A stretch of DNA of 64,000 bases from Sporocytophaga sp. (GCF_017745095.1 NZ_JAGHZZ010000002.1:372001-436000); one strand, 5' to 3'; numbered from the stretch's first letter, positions 34,825 through 42,908 are shown. The notes: generated by a model not told the origin, from the sequence alone. Made by a program: numbers and translations.

Positions 34825-36003
34825 CTAAGCCTTTGTCATCACTTTTTCCAGTCTTTCATAAGCTTCTTTCATTTTCTCAGCAGGTACGCAGAGAGATAGC
34901 CTCAGAAAGTTTTTTCCATTGGAACCAAATATTTCACCAGGAGTAAAGAATACATAAGAAGAGTACAGAATCTGATCCACAAAAGCTGCTATATCCGGAA
35001 CAGCTACCGGATCCTTGGGCTTTGCCCAGATAAATAACCCTACCTGATCTTTGCTGTATTCGAAATTAAGTAAATCCAGAATTTTATAAACCCAATCTCT
35101 TCTTTCTCTATAAACGTCATTTCTTTTAGCATGCCAAGCATCATCATTATCCAAAGCTTTTATAGCAGCTTGCTGAATGCCAAGAAACATACCAGAATCA
35201 ATATTGCTCTTAATTGCTAATGCGGCATCAAGATATTCCTTTTTTCCTAACATCATTCCAACTCTCCATCCCGCCATATTATGAGATTTACTGAAGGAAT
35301 TCAACTCTACTGCAACTTCCTTAGCTCCTTCTATCTGCAAAATACTGAATGGTTCTTCTTTATTGAGAACAAGACTATAAGGATTATCATAACAGATGAG
35401 AATCTTTTTCTCTTTTGCAAATTCGATAAGCTTTTTCAGCATATCCTTATTCGCTACTGTCCCAGTTGGCATATGAGGATAGTTCACCCACATTATTTTA
35501 ACTTTGGATAGGTCAGCCTTTTTTAATGTTTCAAAGTCAGGAAACCAGTTATTTTCTTCTTTCAAATCATAATAACGGATTGTACCTCCAGCAAGCATTG
35601 TCAGCGAGGAGTATCCGGGATATCCTGGATTCGGTACCAGTACCTCTTCGCCTGGATTCAAAAAAGCCATTGTAAGATGAAGAATCCCCTCTTTAGAGCC
35701 TAGCAAAGGCAATACTTCATCATTGGGGTTTAGCTCTATCTTATAGGTCTTTTTATACCATTCAGCAATTTTTTGTCTGAATTCTGGAATCCCTCTGTAG
35801 GGCTGGTATCCGTGGGTATTATCTTTTTCAGCAGTAGAAACAATTGCAAGTACAGTTTCTTTGGAAGGCGCTAGATCAGGACTGCCGATTCCAAAGCTGA
35901 TTACATTTTTGCCCTCCTTGTTGAGTTTGGCAATTTCTTCTAATTTTCTTACGAAATAATATTCTTTTACAAGATTAAGCCTGTCTGCTTTTGGTATAAT
36001 CAT
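34825..36003 (-). CDS. Class I/II aminotransferase in the pheA operon (probable aromatic/prephenate-type aminotransferase)
   Basis: This 392-residue PLP enzyme has the lysine motif NSFSKSHNMAGWRVG and the sites GIGSPDLAPS, VPNPGYPGYSS and WVNYPHMPTG. The overall pattern resembles the LL-diaminopimelate aminotransferase-like branch. The start overlaps the pheA stop by 29 nt, so it is the second gene of an operon controlled by the Phe/Tyr attenuator. That context suggests it makes phenylalanine/tyrosine from the keto acids, or aminates prephenate. Family sure; substrate inferred. Confidence 0.9.
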   Translation of the reverse strand: MIIPKADRLNLVKEYYFVRKLEEIAKLNKEGKNVISFGIGSPDLAPSKETVLAIVSTAEKDNTHGYQPYRGIPEFRQKIAEWYKKTYKIELNPNDEVLPLLGSKEGILHLTMAFLNPGEEVLVPNPGYPGYSSLTMLAGGTIRYYDLKEENNWFPDFETLKKADLSKVKIMWVNYPHMPTGTVANKDMLKKLIEFAKEKKILICYDNPYSLVLNKEEPFSILQIEGAKEVAVELNSFSKSHNMAGWRVGMMLGKKEYLDAALAIKSNIDSGMFLGIQQAAIKALDNDDAWHAKRNDVYRERRDWVYKILDLLNFEYSKDQVGLFIWAKPKDPVAVPDIAAFVDQILYSSYVFFTPGEIFGSNGKNFLRLSLCVPAEKMKEAYERLEKVMTKA

Positions 36004-36823
36004 GAATAGTTTCTCCTTTTCTATACTCTCCCAGTATTCTGAGATTTTCTACGATATTTTTTATTTCAATTGACTTTTTGAAATCTTCATAATTGAAAAA
36101 TTCACAGTCTACATAAAATGTGTATTCATTGGGTCTGCCGATAATGGGCAATGACTGAATTTTAGTCAGGTTAATATTATTCTCAACAATAACTCTAAGC
36201 ACATCTGCCAAAGCTCCTACCCTATTCGGAAGATGAAAGCTAATAGTTGCTTTATTTTTATTTTCAGTTTTAAATCTTTTATCTCTGGAAAGAATAAGAA
36301 ATCTTGTATAGTTTTTCTTTTCTGTTTCAATGCTTTCAGCCAGAATATCCAGATTATACAGCTCTGCGGCGTATCTTCCGGCTATAGCAGCAACATTCTT
36401 CTCCCCATTTAATCTGATATCACGAGCACTATCAGCTGTGTCATGGTACTCTTCCAGTTTTATATGAGGGTATTTCTGAAGAAAGTCCTGGCACTGAAGC
36501 AATGCCATATAATGAGATCTCGCCTTTTCAATTTTATCAATGGTAGTCCCAGGCAAGGCCATCAGATTTTGTTCAATCCTTAAATAAATCTCCCCAATTA
36601 TTAAAAAATCAAATTTCTGCAACAGTGCATAGTTGGGCAGAATGCTTCCTGCAATCGAATTTTCAATTGCCATGACAGCATAATCTGCATCTTCGTTTTT
36701 TAAAGTCTCACATAAGATTGGGAAAGAGCCACATTCTATCATCTCCACCTCCTCTTTAAAATAATTTCGAGCCGCTATCTCATGAAATGATGCTCTGCCG
36801 CCTTGTATTGCAACTTTTACCAT
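35975..36823 (-). CDS. pheA: Prephenate dehydratase with ACT domain
   Basis: This 282-residue enzyme converts prephenate to phenylpyruvate in phenylalanine synthesis. The catalytic domain runs from VAIQGGRASFHEIAA (start) through the conserved NYTRFLIL motif (TRF at about 175). The ACT regulatory domain is at about 200-275 (KATISFHLPNRVGALADVL). The ACT phenylalanine-site ESRP motif reads QSLP here, with GRPNEYTFYVD following. There is no chorismate mutase domain. It is preceded by a leader peptide and an intrinsic terminator and followed by an overlapping aminotransferase gene. Confidence 0.95.
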   Translation of the reverse strand: MVKVAIQGGRASFHEIAARNYFKEEVEMIECGSFPILCETLKNEDADYAVMAIENSIAGSILPNYALLQKFDFLIIGEIYLRIEQNLMALPGTTIDKIEKARSHYMALLQCQDFLQKYPHIKLEEYHDTADSARDIRLNGEKNVAAIAGRYAAELYNLDILAESIETEKKNYTRFLILSRDKRFKTENKNKATISFHLPNRVGALADVLRVIVENNINLTKIQSLPIIGRPNEYTFYVDCEFFNYEDFKKSIEIKNIVENLRILGEYRKGETIHDYTKSRQA

Positions 36824-36843
36824 ACTCTGTTTAAACCATATAT

Positions 36844-36868
36844 AAAAAAAAAGTCCCTAACGGGACCA
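36844..36868 (-). terminator. Attenuator terminator upstream of pheA
   Basis: On the minus strand GTCCC (36866-36862), loop GTTA and GGGAC (36857-36853) are followed by nine T residues (36852-36844), 20 nt before the pheA ATG. The stem is short but GC-rich. Its 3' arm is also complementary to the end of the leader-peptide coding region (36896-36904), which would form an antiterminator. Confidence 0.75.
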
Positions 36869-36896
36869 TCAACAATAGCAATTCTGATCCCTCCGG

Positions 36897-36932
36897 TTAG
36901 GACTGATAGAAATAGTAAAATGCAAATAACAT
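36897..36932 (-). CDS. Phe/Tyr-rich leader peptide of the pheA attenuator (11 aa)
   Basis: A 12-codon frame on the minus strand encodes MLFAFYYFYQS and a TAA stop. Three Phe and three Tyr lie among eleven residues, in a row of control codons. It sits 15-50 nt downstream of a consensus promoter and directly before a pairing region and terminator. This is the standard layout for transcription attenuation by ribosome stalling at low charged tRNA-Phe or tRNA-Tyr. Translation of the peptide is inferred, not shown. Confidence 0.75.
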   Translation of the reverse strand: MLFAFYYFYQS

Positions 36933-36952
36933 TAAACCCCGGACCATACTTT

Positions 36953-36983
36953 CAAATTTAATTTGTTCTTGTAAAGAAACCAA
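36953..36983 (-). promoter_or_regulatory. Consensus promoter (TTG-N20-TAAATTTG) of the pheA operon
   Basis: On the minus strand TTG (36983-36981) and TAAATTTG (36960-36953) are separated by 20 nt. The transcript should begin near 36947, about 15 nt before the leader-peptide ATG, so the whole attenuator lies in the 5' leader. Confidence 0.8.
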
Positions 36984-37005
36984 AATTTTCGTCTAAGATA
37001 TAAGC

Positions 37006-37161
37006 TTATTTTTTTAAAACCTTTGAAATGAAATAGTCGATGAAAACGATTAGAATGAATGTAACCGGAACAAAAATCAACAAAAAAATATAAAATGACG
37101 CATAAGAAAAAAACGAATCTCCGGCAGTTTGAGAGTTTAAGAGGTCTCTTAGAAAGTCCAT
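37006..37161 (-). CDS. Small single-span membrane protein (51 aa)
   Basis: An uninterrupted frame starts at ATG 37161 and encodes 51 residues: a polar N-terminus MDFLRDLLNSQTAGDSFF, one strongly hydrophobic helix (about 22-44, with IFLLIFVPVTFILIVFI), and a basic tail ISKVLKK. The inside-positive tail suggests a C-in orientation. It follows the 180-aa membrane protein gene in the same direction. No homologue is known to me. A long hairpin ends 3 nt before its start codon. Confidence 0.6.
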   Translation of the reverse strand: MDFLRDLLNSQTAGDSFFSYASFYIFLLIFVPVTFILIVFIDYFISKVLKK

Positions 37162-37164
37162 AGA

Positions 37165-37235
37165 TATTGAAGTTTACTTGTTTAAAATTTTATAGGTGTA
37201 AATACATTATCACCTATAAAAAGTAAACTTCAATA
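37165..37235 (-). repeat. Long inverted repeat just upstream of the 51-aa gene
   Basis: Outer arms of 15 nt (37165-37179 and 37221-37235) and inner arms of 11 nt (37188-37198 and 37211-37221) fold into one long hairpin with an 8-nt one-sided bulge and a 12-nt loop. No T-run follows on the minus strand, so it is not a standard terminator. On that strand its 3' arm covers the ribosome-binding region of the 51-aa gene. Confidence 0.7.
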
Positions 37236-37249
37236 CTCCTATTTCTTAT

Positions 37250-37792
37250 TTAAAATGCTTGTCTTATCTCATTTTTAAGGAATCTAAGAGCATTATTTAC
37301 AGGATCTTCAGTTCTGGTAGATAGCAGCTCAAAAATATTTTTAGCAAGTTCAATGCTCCTCGATTGAGGATTGGTTTTATCTGCTGCCAAATTTATCGTT
37401 GAAATAATATCATCCATGGCTTTCTTCACATTGTCCCAAGCTTGATCGCTCATATACACCTGTTGAGAAAGGTTATGGCTGAATTCTTCACGGATTTCAT
37501 GCAATAGTTGCTGATGGAAAGCCACAGAACTAAACGAAGCGTCATTAACCCTTACAACCAGATTTGCAGGCGAGATTCTTTCAAGGAATAGTGCCATTCT
37601 TTCATATGCCTGAAGTCTGATCGGCAGGACGGTCTCCGTATTTTTGATTTTTATATCAATAAGCTTTTTTTCAAACTCCTTATTCAAAAAAGCTTTAACG
37701 GTCAGGTACATACCATACAAAACAACTCCGGCAGGCAATAAAATTTTTAAAAGATCAACAAACTCTTGCATATTATTTACTTTAATTATCAA
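37250..37792 (-). CDS. Conserved Bacteroidota membrane-anchored protein of unknown function (DUF7935-like)
   Basis: This 180-residue protein has one N-terminal membrane helix (about LLKILLPAGVVLYGMYLTV), a short charged linker, and a cytosolic helical domain that begins with the highly typical VLPIRLQAYERMALFLERISP. It ends near a proline and RFLKNEIRQAF. The family is common in Bacteroidota and, as far as I know, uncharacterised. It is the fourth gene of the divIVA-folB-chaN-like minus-strand run, 21 nt after the chaN-like stop. Confidence 0.75.
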   Translation of the reverse strand: MIIKVNNMQEFVDLLKILLPAGVVLYGMYLTVKAFLNKEFEKKLIDIKIKNTETVLPIRLQAYERMALFLERISPANLVVRVNDASFSSVAFHQQLLHEIREEFSHNLSQQVYMSDQAWDNVKKAMDDIISTINLAADKTNPQSRSIELAKNIFELLSTRTEDPVNNALRFLKNEIRQAF

Positions 37793-37812
37793 TACTTAAC
37801 CTAATATCTGAT

Positions 37813-38673
37813 TTATTTAGTTCTGATCATGTCTTCAGGAAAACAAATTATATAATCTGCTATATTTAAATTCTCTTTATCCAGAACTGACAAATTTTTC
37901 TGTTCTTTAGAACTTACTGTAATTATTTTTTGAGAAGGATTTTTCTTTTTTAAATACCAATAAATTCCCTCAAAGCCGTCAGAATGGTAGCTCCCGTTGA
38001 TATGGAAGAATATTTTTTCTGCTCTATTCAGATTGATAAAATGGGCCATCGTGGCATCCTTTATCGCTTGAGCTTCAATCATAAAAGGAAGACTAAATGC
38101 ATGTCCTTGTGATGATGATTCTGCAAGCTGTTTGTATCCGGGTAAGTTTTTATCAATATCAAATGGCAAAGGAACAATCCATTTAAAAGCTTCACTTTGC
38201 AAGAGTTGAAGAGAATCTATCCCCTTTTTAGCTACCAGAGATGCATATCTTCTTGGGATATTCGTAGCAATAAAAGTTAGATGTTTTTCTTTAGAAAACT
38301 GAATGATCGGAAGATACGCCTGTTCAAAATTACTCCAGGTTTTTGCCTCATCTTTAAAATTGGTTAGAGAAAAATAACCCTTTAAATATTCATCAATGAT
38401 GATCTGGTCATCTGCTTCAAAGAACTCTCCTCCCACAACTACCTTTCCTTTTTTAACTGCTTCAAGGCTCTTCAAAACCTGAAGTTGAAGCCAGTGACAC
38501 AGGGCATTATCGTGAATCTCTCCAAACAAAATAATATCCGCGCTTTCCATCCCACTAAGAAATTTATCATAGGAAACCTTTTTACCCTGTTTATCAAACA
38601 AAGTATACGCATCCTGAGCAAATATATTTAATGGTAAAAGTGTAAAAAGTAAATAAAAAACTAACCTATTCAT
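37813..38673 (-). CDS. ChaN-family heme-binding-like protein
   Basis: This 286-residue exported protein has a signal peptide (1-19, ending NIFAQ) and the ChaN/PF04187 core: DIILFGEIHDNALCHWLQLQ at the start, VVVGGEFFEADDQ, and the His-containing HINGSYHSDGFEGIYWYL near the end. ChaN-type proteins are iron-regulated and bind heme in some bacteria. No lipobox Cys follows the signal, so it is probably periplasmic rather than a lipoprotein. It overlaps folB by 8 nt. Confidence 0.87.
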   Translation of the reverse strand: MNRLVFYLLFTLLPLNIFAQDAYTLFDKQGKKVSYDKFLSGMESADIILFGEIHDNALCHWLQLQVLKSLEAVKKGKVVVGGEFFEADDQIIIDEYLKGYFSLTNFKDEAKTWSNFEQAYLPIIQFSKEKHLTFIATNIPRRYASLVAKKGIDSLQLLQSEAFKWIVPLPFDIDKNLPGYKQLAESSSQGHAFSLPFMIEAQAIKDATMAHFINLNRAEKIFFHINGSYHSDGFEGIYWYLKKKNPSQKIITVSSKEQKNLSVLDKENLNIADYIICFPEDMIRTK

Positions 38674-39031
38674 TGACTCTTCTGATAGTTACCTTTGACT
38701 TATTGCAAAGACTTCCAAATGGAGGATTCATTTTTGATACTGCTGCTTCTGCAGAGGTAATATTAGGATATAAATTAAAAATGGCATCTACGATTTTCTG
38801 AGCTACTATTTCAAGTAGCTTGCTTGGTATCTCCATTTCGCGTTTAACAATCTGAAAAAGCTTTACATAATCCACTACTTCACTTATATCATCCCTCAGA
38901 TAATTGGTTTTAGGATAACTCACCTTCAGATCAACGATAAAACGATTACCCGTTCTGGTTTCTTCCTCATACAAGCCATGATAAGCATAGAACTCTAATC
39001 CTTCCAATGCTACCTCAATTTCTTCTTTCAT
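38666..39031 (-). CDS. folB: Dihydroneopterin aldolase FolB
   Basis: This 121-residue enzyme of folate synthesis cleaves 7,8-dihydroneopterin to 6-hydroxymethyl-dihydropterin. It shows the family core LEFYAYHGLYEEETRTGNRF (substrate-side Tyr and Glu) and the C-terminal lysine block SKVTIRR. Length is normal. The start shares one base with the divIVA-like stop (39031) and the stop overlaps the chaN-like gene, so translational coupling is likely. Confidence 0.94.
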   Translation of the reverse strand: MKEEIEVALEGLEFYAYHGLYEEETRTGNRFIVDLKVSYPKTNYLRDDISEVVDYVKLFQIVKREMEIPSKLLEIVAQKIVDAIFNLYPNITSAEAAVSKMNPPFGSLCNKSKVTIRRVNE

Positions 39032-39747
39032 CAGAGTGAATCAAAAAATGAACCGTCACCTTTTTTTCCCTGTTCCGGTGCATTATTAGCAGGTTTTGGA
39101 GGTTCCGCTTTCTTAACTGGATTTTCAATAGGTTTAATTTCAGGAAGAGGTATCTGATCCTGTTTCTTTTTCTCAAAACCTAAGCTTCTTCTGAATTCTT
39201 TCAGCTTTGTGTCAAGTCTTTCCTGAGAACCAGACTTGGCAATAGCTCTCGAAACCTTTTCATTAGTATCATTGACCAGACTTTTTAATTCGGAATGCAA
39301 GTTATCTCTCTGGTCAGCTATATAGTTGTATTCTCTTTCTACTGCTTTTACCTCATCCTGGAGTGAATCCATGATATCTTTGGCCTTCTCTTCTGCATCT
39401 TCCAAAATAGACTTAGCTTTAAAACTAGCATCATTCAGCAAAGCCTCAGCTTTCATCTGAGCTTCTCTCAAGTGTAGCTCTGCAGATTTATTAGCTGCAT
39501 CTATCATATGAGCCCCTGTATCTTCGGCAGTCTTGAGTGTACGGAATAAAGAATGCTCAACCTCACGCAATCTGGAAACCTCTTTTTCAGAAGTGTCCAA
39601 CCTTCTCTTCAGTTCTTTATTTTCTTCGAGCAGTCGCTCCCATTCCTGAGACAGAGAAAGTAAAAAAGCATCAACCTCTTCCTTTTCATACCCTCTGAAA
39701 GCTTTCTCAAATTCTTTCTGCCTGATTTCAATTGGGGTTATTTTCAT
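39031..39747 (-). CDS. DivIVA-domain coiled-coil protein
   Basis: This 238-residue protein has an N-terminal DivIVA domain (TPIEIRQKEFEKAFRGYEKEEVDAFL pattern, about 1-45), a long alpha-helical coiled coil (about 40-175) and a proline- and lysine-rich C-terminal tail (about 195-225). In Gram-positive bacteria DivIVA/GpsB senses membrane curvature and organises cell poles and division. Its role in Bacteroidota is less clear. It heads the four-gene run to the DUF7935-like gene. Confidence 0.9.
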   Translation of the reverse strand: MKITPIEIRQKEFEKAFRGYEKEEVDAFLLSLSQEWERLLEENKELKRRLDTSEKEVSRLREVEHSLFRTLKTAEDTGAHMIDAANKSAELHLREAQMKAEALLNDASFKAKSILEDAEEKAKDIMDSLQDEVKAVEREYNYIADQRDNLHSELKSLVNDTNEKVSRAIAKSGSQERLDTKLKEFRRSLGFEKKKQDQIPLPEIKPIENPVKKAEPPKPANNAPEQGKKGDGSFFDSL

Positions 39748-39805
39748 TTTGGATACTTATTTAAAACTTAACTGTTCAGCCCTTCAACCTTTCGTCAGGG
39801 TATTT

Positions 39806-40714
39806 TTATAAATTTTTCACTTTCCAGACAGAGATTGATCTGTCATCACTACAAGAGACAATGGTATCTAAAGAAGACCAGAGTACTTTATTAACTGAAG
39901 TACCGTGTCCCGCATGTCTGGATTTATCAATAACTTTTATAAGGGAAAAAGTTCCAGCATCCCATACTTTCACTGACTTATCCATGCTGCAAGTAGCAAA
40001 ATATTTTCCATCTTCCCTAAATGCGATATTGTTTATCGCAAACAAGTGAGCGGCTATTGATTCTACAAACTCCAGTTTTTTTTGCCTTATTGCCCATACT
40101 TTCAATTTGGCATCCCTACCTCCGCTTAGCAAATATATCCCATCAGGAGAAAATGCCAATGTAAAAACAGAATTTTCATGTGCTTCTTTCTGATCAGTCA
40201 ATTGTAATGATGGAAGATCAAAAACGCTGATTGTAAAATCACTGGATCCTACCACAAGCAAATTATCAGCTTCATTAATGGCAATTGTTCTAAGGCTTTT
40301 ATCAGAGACTTTAATCTTTGCAATGGTAGACAAATCTTCAGCATCCAAAACAACCAAAGTACCATCGCCACAAGCTAAGTAGACATTCTTTCCCGCAGAT
40401 TTGACATCAAAAATCTGGGAACTGCTCACAGAAGTGGAGAATTCCTCTTTTTTAATGTCTGGATTTATGAGATGGATACCATTAAAATTATGCCCGACCA
40501 ACAGTTTTCCCTGCAGATATCTGAGAGCGTAAACAGAGTTTTCTACCTTCGCTACCAACTTACCCAAATCTGGTTGATCAAGGTCCCACTTGACAACCAT
40601 TCCATCTCCACCTGCAGAATAAATCACCTTATCTGATTCGCCCTTTTCAATTGTATAAATGCAGTCTTTATGACCAGTTAAGGAAGCTATCTTTTCTACC
40701 TCAATTTTTGTCAT
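39806..40714 (-). CDS. WD40 repeat protein
   Basis: This protein of about 302 residues consists of WD40 repeats forming one seven-bladed propeller. Blades are recognisable from LTGHKDCIYTIEKG near the start, through AHENSVFTLAFSPDGIYLLSGGRDAKLKVW, to AHLFAINNIAFREDGKYFATCSMDKSVKVW. No signal peptide or catalytic domain is present, so it is likely a cytosolic interaction scaffold. I use the ATG at 40714 (MTKIEVEKIASL). A TTG twelve codons upstream is in frame but adds nothing typical of the family. Confidence 0.87.
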   Translation of the reverse strand: MTKIEVEKIASLTGHKDCIYTIEKGESDKVIYSAGGDGMVVKWDLDQPDLGKLVAKVENSVYALRYLQGKLLVGHNFNGIHLINPDIKKEEFSTSVSSSQIFDVKSAGKNVYLACGDGTLVVLDAEDLSTIAKIKVSDKSLRTIAINEADNLLVVGSSDFTISVFDLPSLQLTDQKEAHENSVFTLAFSPDGIYLLSGGRDAKLKVWAIRQKKLEFVESIAAHLFAINNIAFREDGKYFATCSMDKSVKVWDAGTFSLIKVIDKSRHAGHGTSVNKVLWSSLDTIVSCSDDRSISVWKVKNL

Positions 40715-40792
40715 GGAATGTACTTTTGGAATTTTGTCTAAATTTAGCAATTAAATAAACGATTTTACACATATAAAAAATTCAACTTCCTG

Positions 40793-41422
40793 ATGCCCTT
40801 AGTTTCTATTTCTTCTATTGATGATAATTCCTGCTGGGGAATCTGGAAAATTGAAGAAAATCTTGATGAACTCCTCCAAATGTATACTCCAGAAAATAAA
40901 TGTGATGAAACCTGGAGTGAAAAAAGAAAAAAAGAATGGCTAGCTTCTAGAATACTTTTAGAGAAGTTATGCTCATTTAGCGGGATTGAATTCCATGATA
41001 TTCATAAAGACGAGCTTGGAAAACCGGTTTTAGTACCGTTCAATGCGGAGGTTTCCTTAAGCCATTCAAAGTCAATGTGCTGTGCAATTTTAAACAAATC
41101 GGGAAAAGTTGGTATAGATATTGAACTTTCTTCAGAAAAAATTATACGAGTCAAGGATAAATTTCTGAGTGAAACAGAATTAGCAGAAGCAGGTGATAAC
41201 CTTGATGTATTGTCTGCGTATTGGTGCGTGAAGGAAGCAGTATATAAAATGTTTTCCGAACTTAAGCTGAATTTTAAAGAGTCAATCAGAATTAAACCTT
41301 TTGATTTTTCTAATAAAGATGCGTATTGTTTATGTGAGATTAAAAGTAATGATGTTGTAGTCAACACAATTCCAATGAAAATTTCAAGATTTGGAAATTA
41401 CATTTTAGCTTTTAATTATTAA
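40793..41422 (+). CDS. 4'-phosphopantetheinyl transferase superfamily protein
   Basis: This 209-residue enzyme transfers phosphopantetheine from CoA to carrier proteins. The pseudo-dimeric PPTase fold shows VSLSHSKSMCCAIL, the Mg-binding motif VGIDIE (106-111) and WCVKEAVYKM (144-153). Length fits a Sfp/AcpT-like short form. It is divergent from the WD40 gene, starting within 80 nt of it, and is followed after 26 nt by the redoxin gene. The target (fatty-acid ACP or a secondary-metabolism carrier) is unknown. Confidence 0.9.
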   Translation: MPLVSISSIDDNSCWGIWKIEENLDELLQMYTPENKCDETWSEKRKKEWLASRILLEKLCSFSGIEFHDIHKDELGKPVLVPFNAEVSLSHSKSMCCAILNKSGKVGIDIELSSEKIIRVKDKFLSETELAEAGDNLDVLSAYWCVKEAVYKMFSELKLNFKESIRIKPFDFSNKDAYCLCEIKSNDVVVNTIPMKISRFGNYILAFNY

Positions 41423-41448
41423 ATTAGTAGCACTAATCCGGGAAAAAG

Positions 41449-42045
41449 ATGAAAATTATCGGGACTATTTTCTTTTCTTTTTTTACCTTAAATTTATTTG
41501 CTCAGACAGGTTACAATGTTGGAGACAAGGTAAAAAACTTTACTGCAAGTAATGTAACAAGTCAGAATAAGATCAGTTTGGCTGAGTATTCAGAAGACAA
41601 AGGTATAGTCATTGTTTTCACAAGTCAGGATTGTCCTTATTCTAAATTATATGAAGAAAGGATTATTCGTTTAGCAAGTGAATTTGAAATCAACAAAGTT
41701 AAATTCATATTGGTAAACCCTAACAATCCTGCAGCTTGTCCATCTGACGGAGTAAACGAGATGACTAACAGGGCTAAGGAAATGGCCTACAATTTTCCAT
41801 ATTTACCAGATAAAAATTTTGAAATTTCTAATGCATTCGGTGCCACAAAAACACCGGAGGTATTTGTCTTAAAAAACATCAACAAGTCCTTCGTACTATT
41901 TTATAAAGGAGCTATAGATGACAATCCTCAGGTCCCAAAAGATGTTCACTATCATTATCTGAGAGATGCTTTACTTGCATTGGTTCAGGATAATGCACTT
42001 AAGGTTTCAGAAAAAAGAGCTATCGGTTGTATTGTTAAAAGATAA
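41449..42045 (+). CDS. Exported redoxin/thioredoxin-like protein
   Basis: This 198-residue protein has a signal peptide (1-18, ending NLFAQ) and an AhpC/TSA-type redoxin fold: VGDKVKNFTASNV, then the strand IVIVFTSQDCPYSKLYEER with the active Cys62 in a CPYS (CxxS) motif, and the cis-proline segment ATKTPEVFVL. With a single active-site cysteine it resembles a peroxiredoxin or monothiol redox protein in the periplasm rather than a CxxC disulfide exchanger. A second conserved Cys is in NNPAACPSDG. Confidence 0.85.
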   Translation: MKIIGTIFFSFFTLNLFAQTGYNVGDKVKNFTASNVTSQNKISLAEYSEDKGIVIVFTSQDCPYSKLYEERIIRLASEFEINKVKFILVNPNNPAACPSDGVNEMTNRAKEMAYNFPYLPDKNFEISNAFGATKTPEVFVLKNINKSFVLFYKGAIDDNPQVPKDVHYHYLRDALLALVQDNALKVSEKRAIGCIVKR

Positions 42046-42056
42046 ATACTCAGAAA

Positions 42057-42908
42057 TTAATCTATTATTTCTCTTCCATCAGAAATGGAATCTAATAACT
42101 GTTTAATTTCTTCCACTTTTACTGCGTCACCCAGTTTTTCGAAAGAAACTGATAGATTTCTTAACATTCTTCTAACAATATCCAGGTTTGAACATGGTTG
42201 GTAAAAAATATCCAATGGATTAATGTTAAGGTGAGACAAATAGTTGTCAATATCAGCTTTAGAAAAAATCAATCCCTTGTTAAATGCATTAATATAAAAC
42301 TGAACAGATTCAGATTTATATGTGAGTATGAATAAATTAGGGAGATTTACCCCATATACTGGCATATTCAGTTTTTGTGCAATTAGAAGATAAATAACAC
42401 AAAGCGTAATTGGATTTCCCTTTTTACTTTCTAAAACAATGTTAATCATTGAATTAGAGGGAGAATGAAAGTTTTTAGTATTAGCTGAAAACCTATATTG
42501 ACTGAAAATTACATTGTTTAAAATTTTGACCTGATCAAACGGATGAATTTCATTTTTCATATTTGTCCAGGCTTCAAAGTATATCTGATCAAGCTCTGAC
42601 TTTAGCTTGCCTATTTCAAGATCAGGATATTGGTAAGTAGCAATAATCCACATCCCTTCAAGCAAATCCTTACCTCCACCATCTTTCCAGGCAGCGAGTC
42701 TCACCTTCAACAAATCATAATGTACAGTATGAATCAGTTCTTCAATTCTTTTCTGAACAATAGGGTTAAAATTATTTTCCCATTCATTTTCCAAAAATGG
42801 AATAATTCCTTCTCCCAAGGCAAGAATTTCTTTCTCCACATGCAATAGCACCTCTGTATCTTCATCATCCAAAAGTGAAATTAAAGCTTTGATCTTCTTA
42901 TTGTCCAT
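42057..42908 (-). CDS. SirB1-like transglutaminase-fold protein
   Basis: This 283-residue protein belongs to the Transglut_core2/SirB1 family (PF13369). It has helical N-terminal repeats (about 1-60, armadillo-like), a linker, then the core with LESKKGNPITLCVIYLLIAQKLNMPVYGVNLPNLFIL. The nucleophile-position Cys is in the LCVIY segment, but the His/Asp partners are not obvious, so activity is doubtful. SirB1-type proteins are of unknown function. It converges with the redoxin gene (11 nt apart). Confidence 0.85.
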   Translation of the reverse strand: MDNKKIKALISLLDDEDTEVLLHVEKEILALGEGIIPFLENEWENNFNPIVQKRIEELIHTVHYDLLKVRLAAWKDGGGKDLLEGMWIIATYQYPDLEIGKLKSELDQIYFEAWTNMKNEIHPFDQVKILNNVIFSQYRFSANTKNFHSPSNSMINIVLESKKGNPITLCVIYLLIAQKLNMPVYGVNLPNLFILTYKSESVQFYINAFNKGLIFSKADIDNYLSHLNINPLDIFYQPCSNLDIVRRMLRNLSVSFEKLGDAVKVEEIKQLLDSISDGREIID

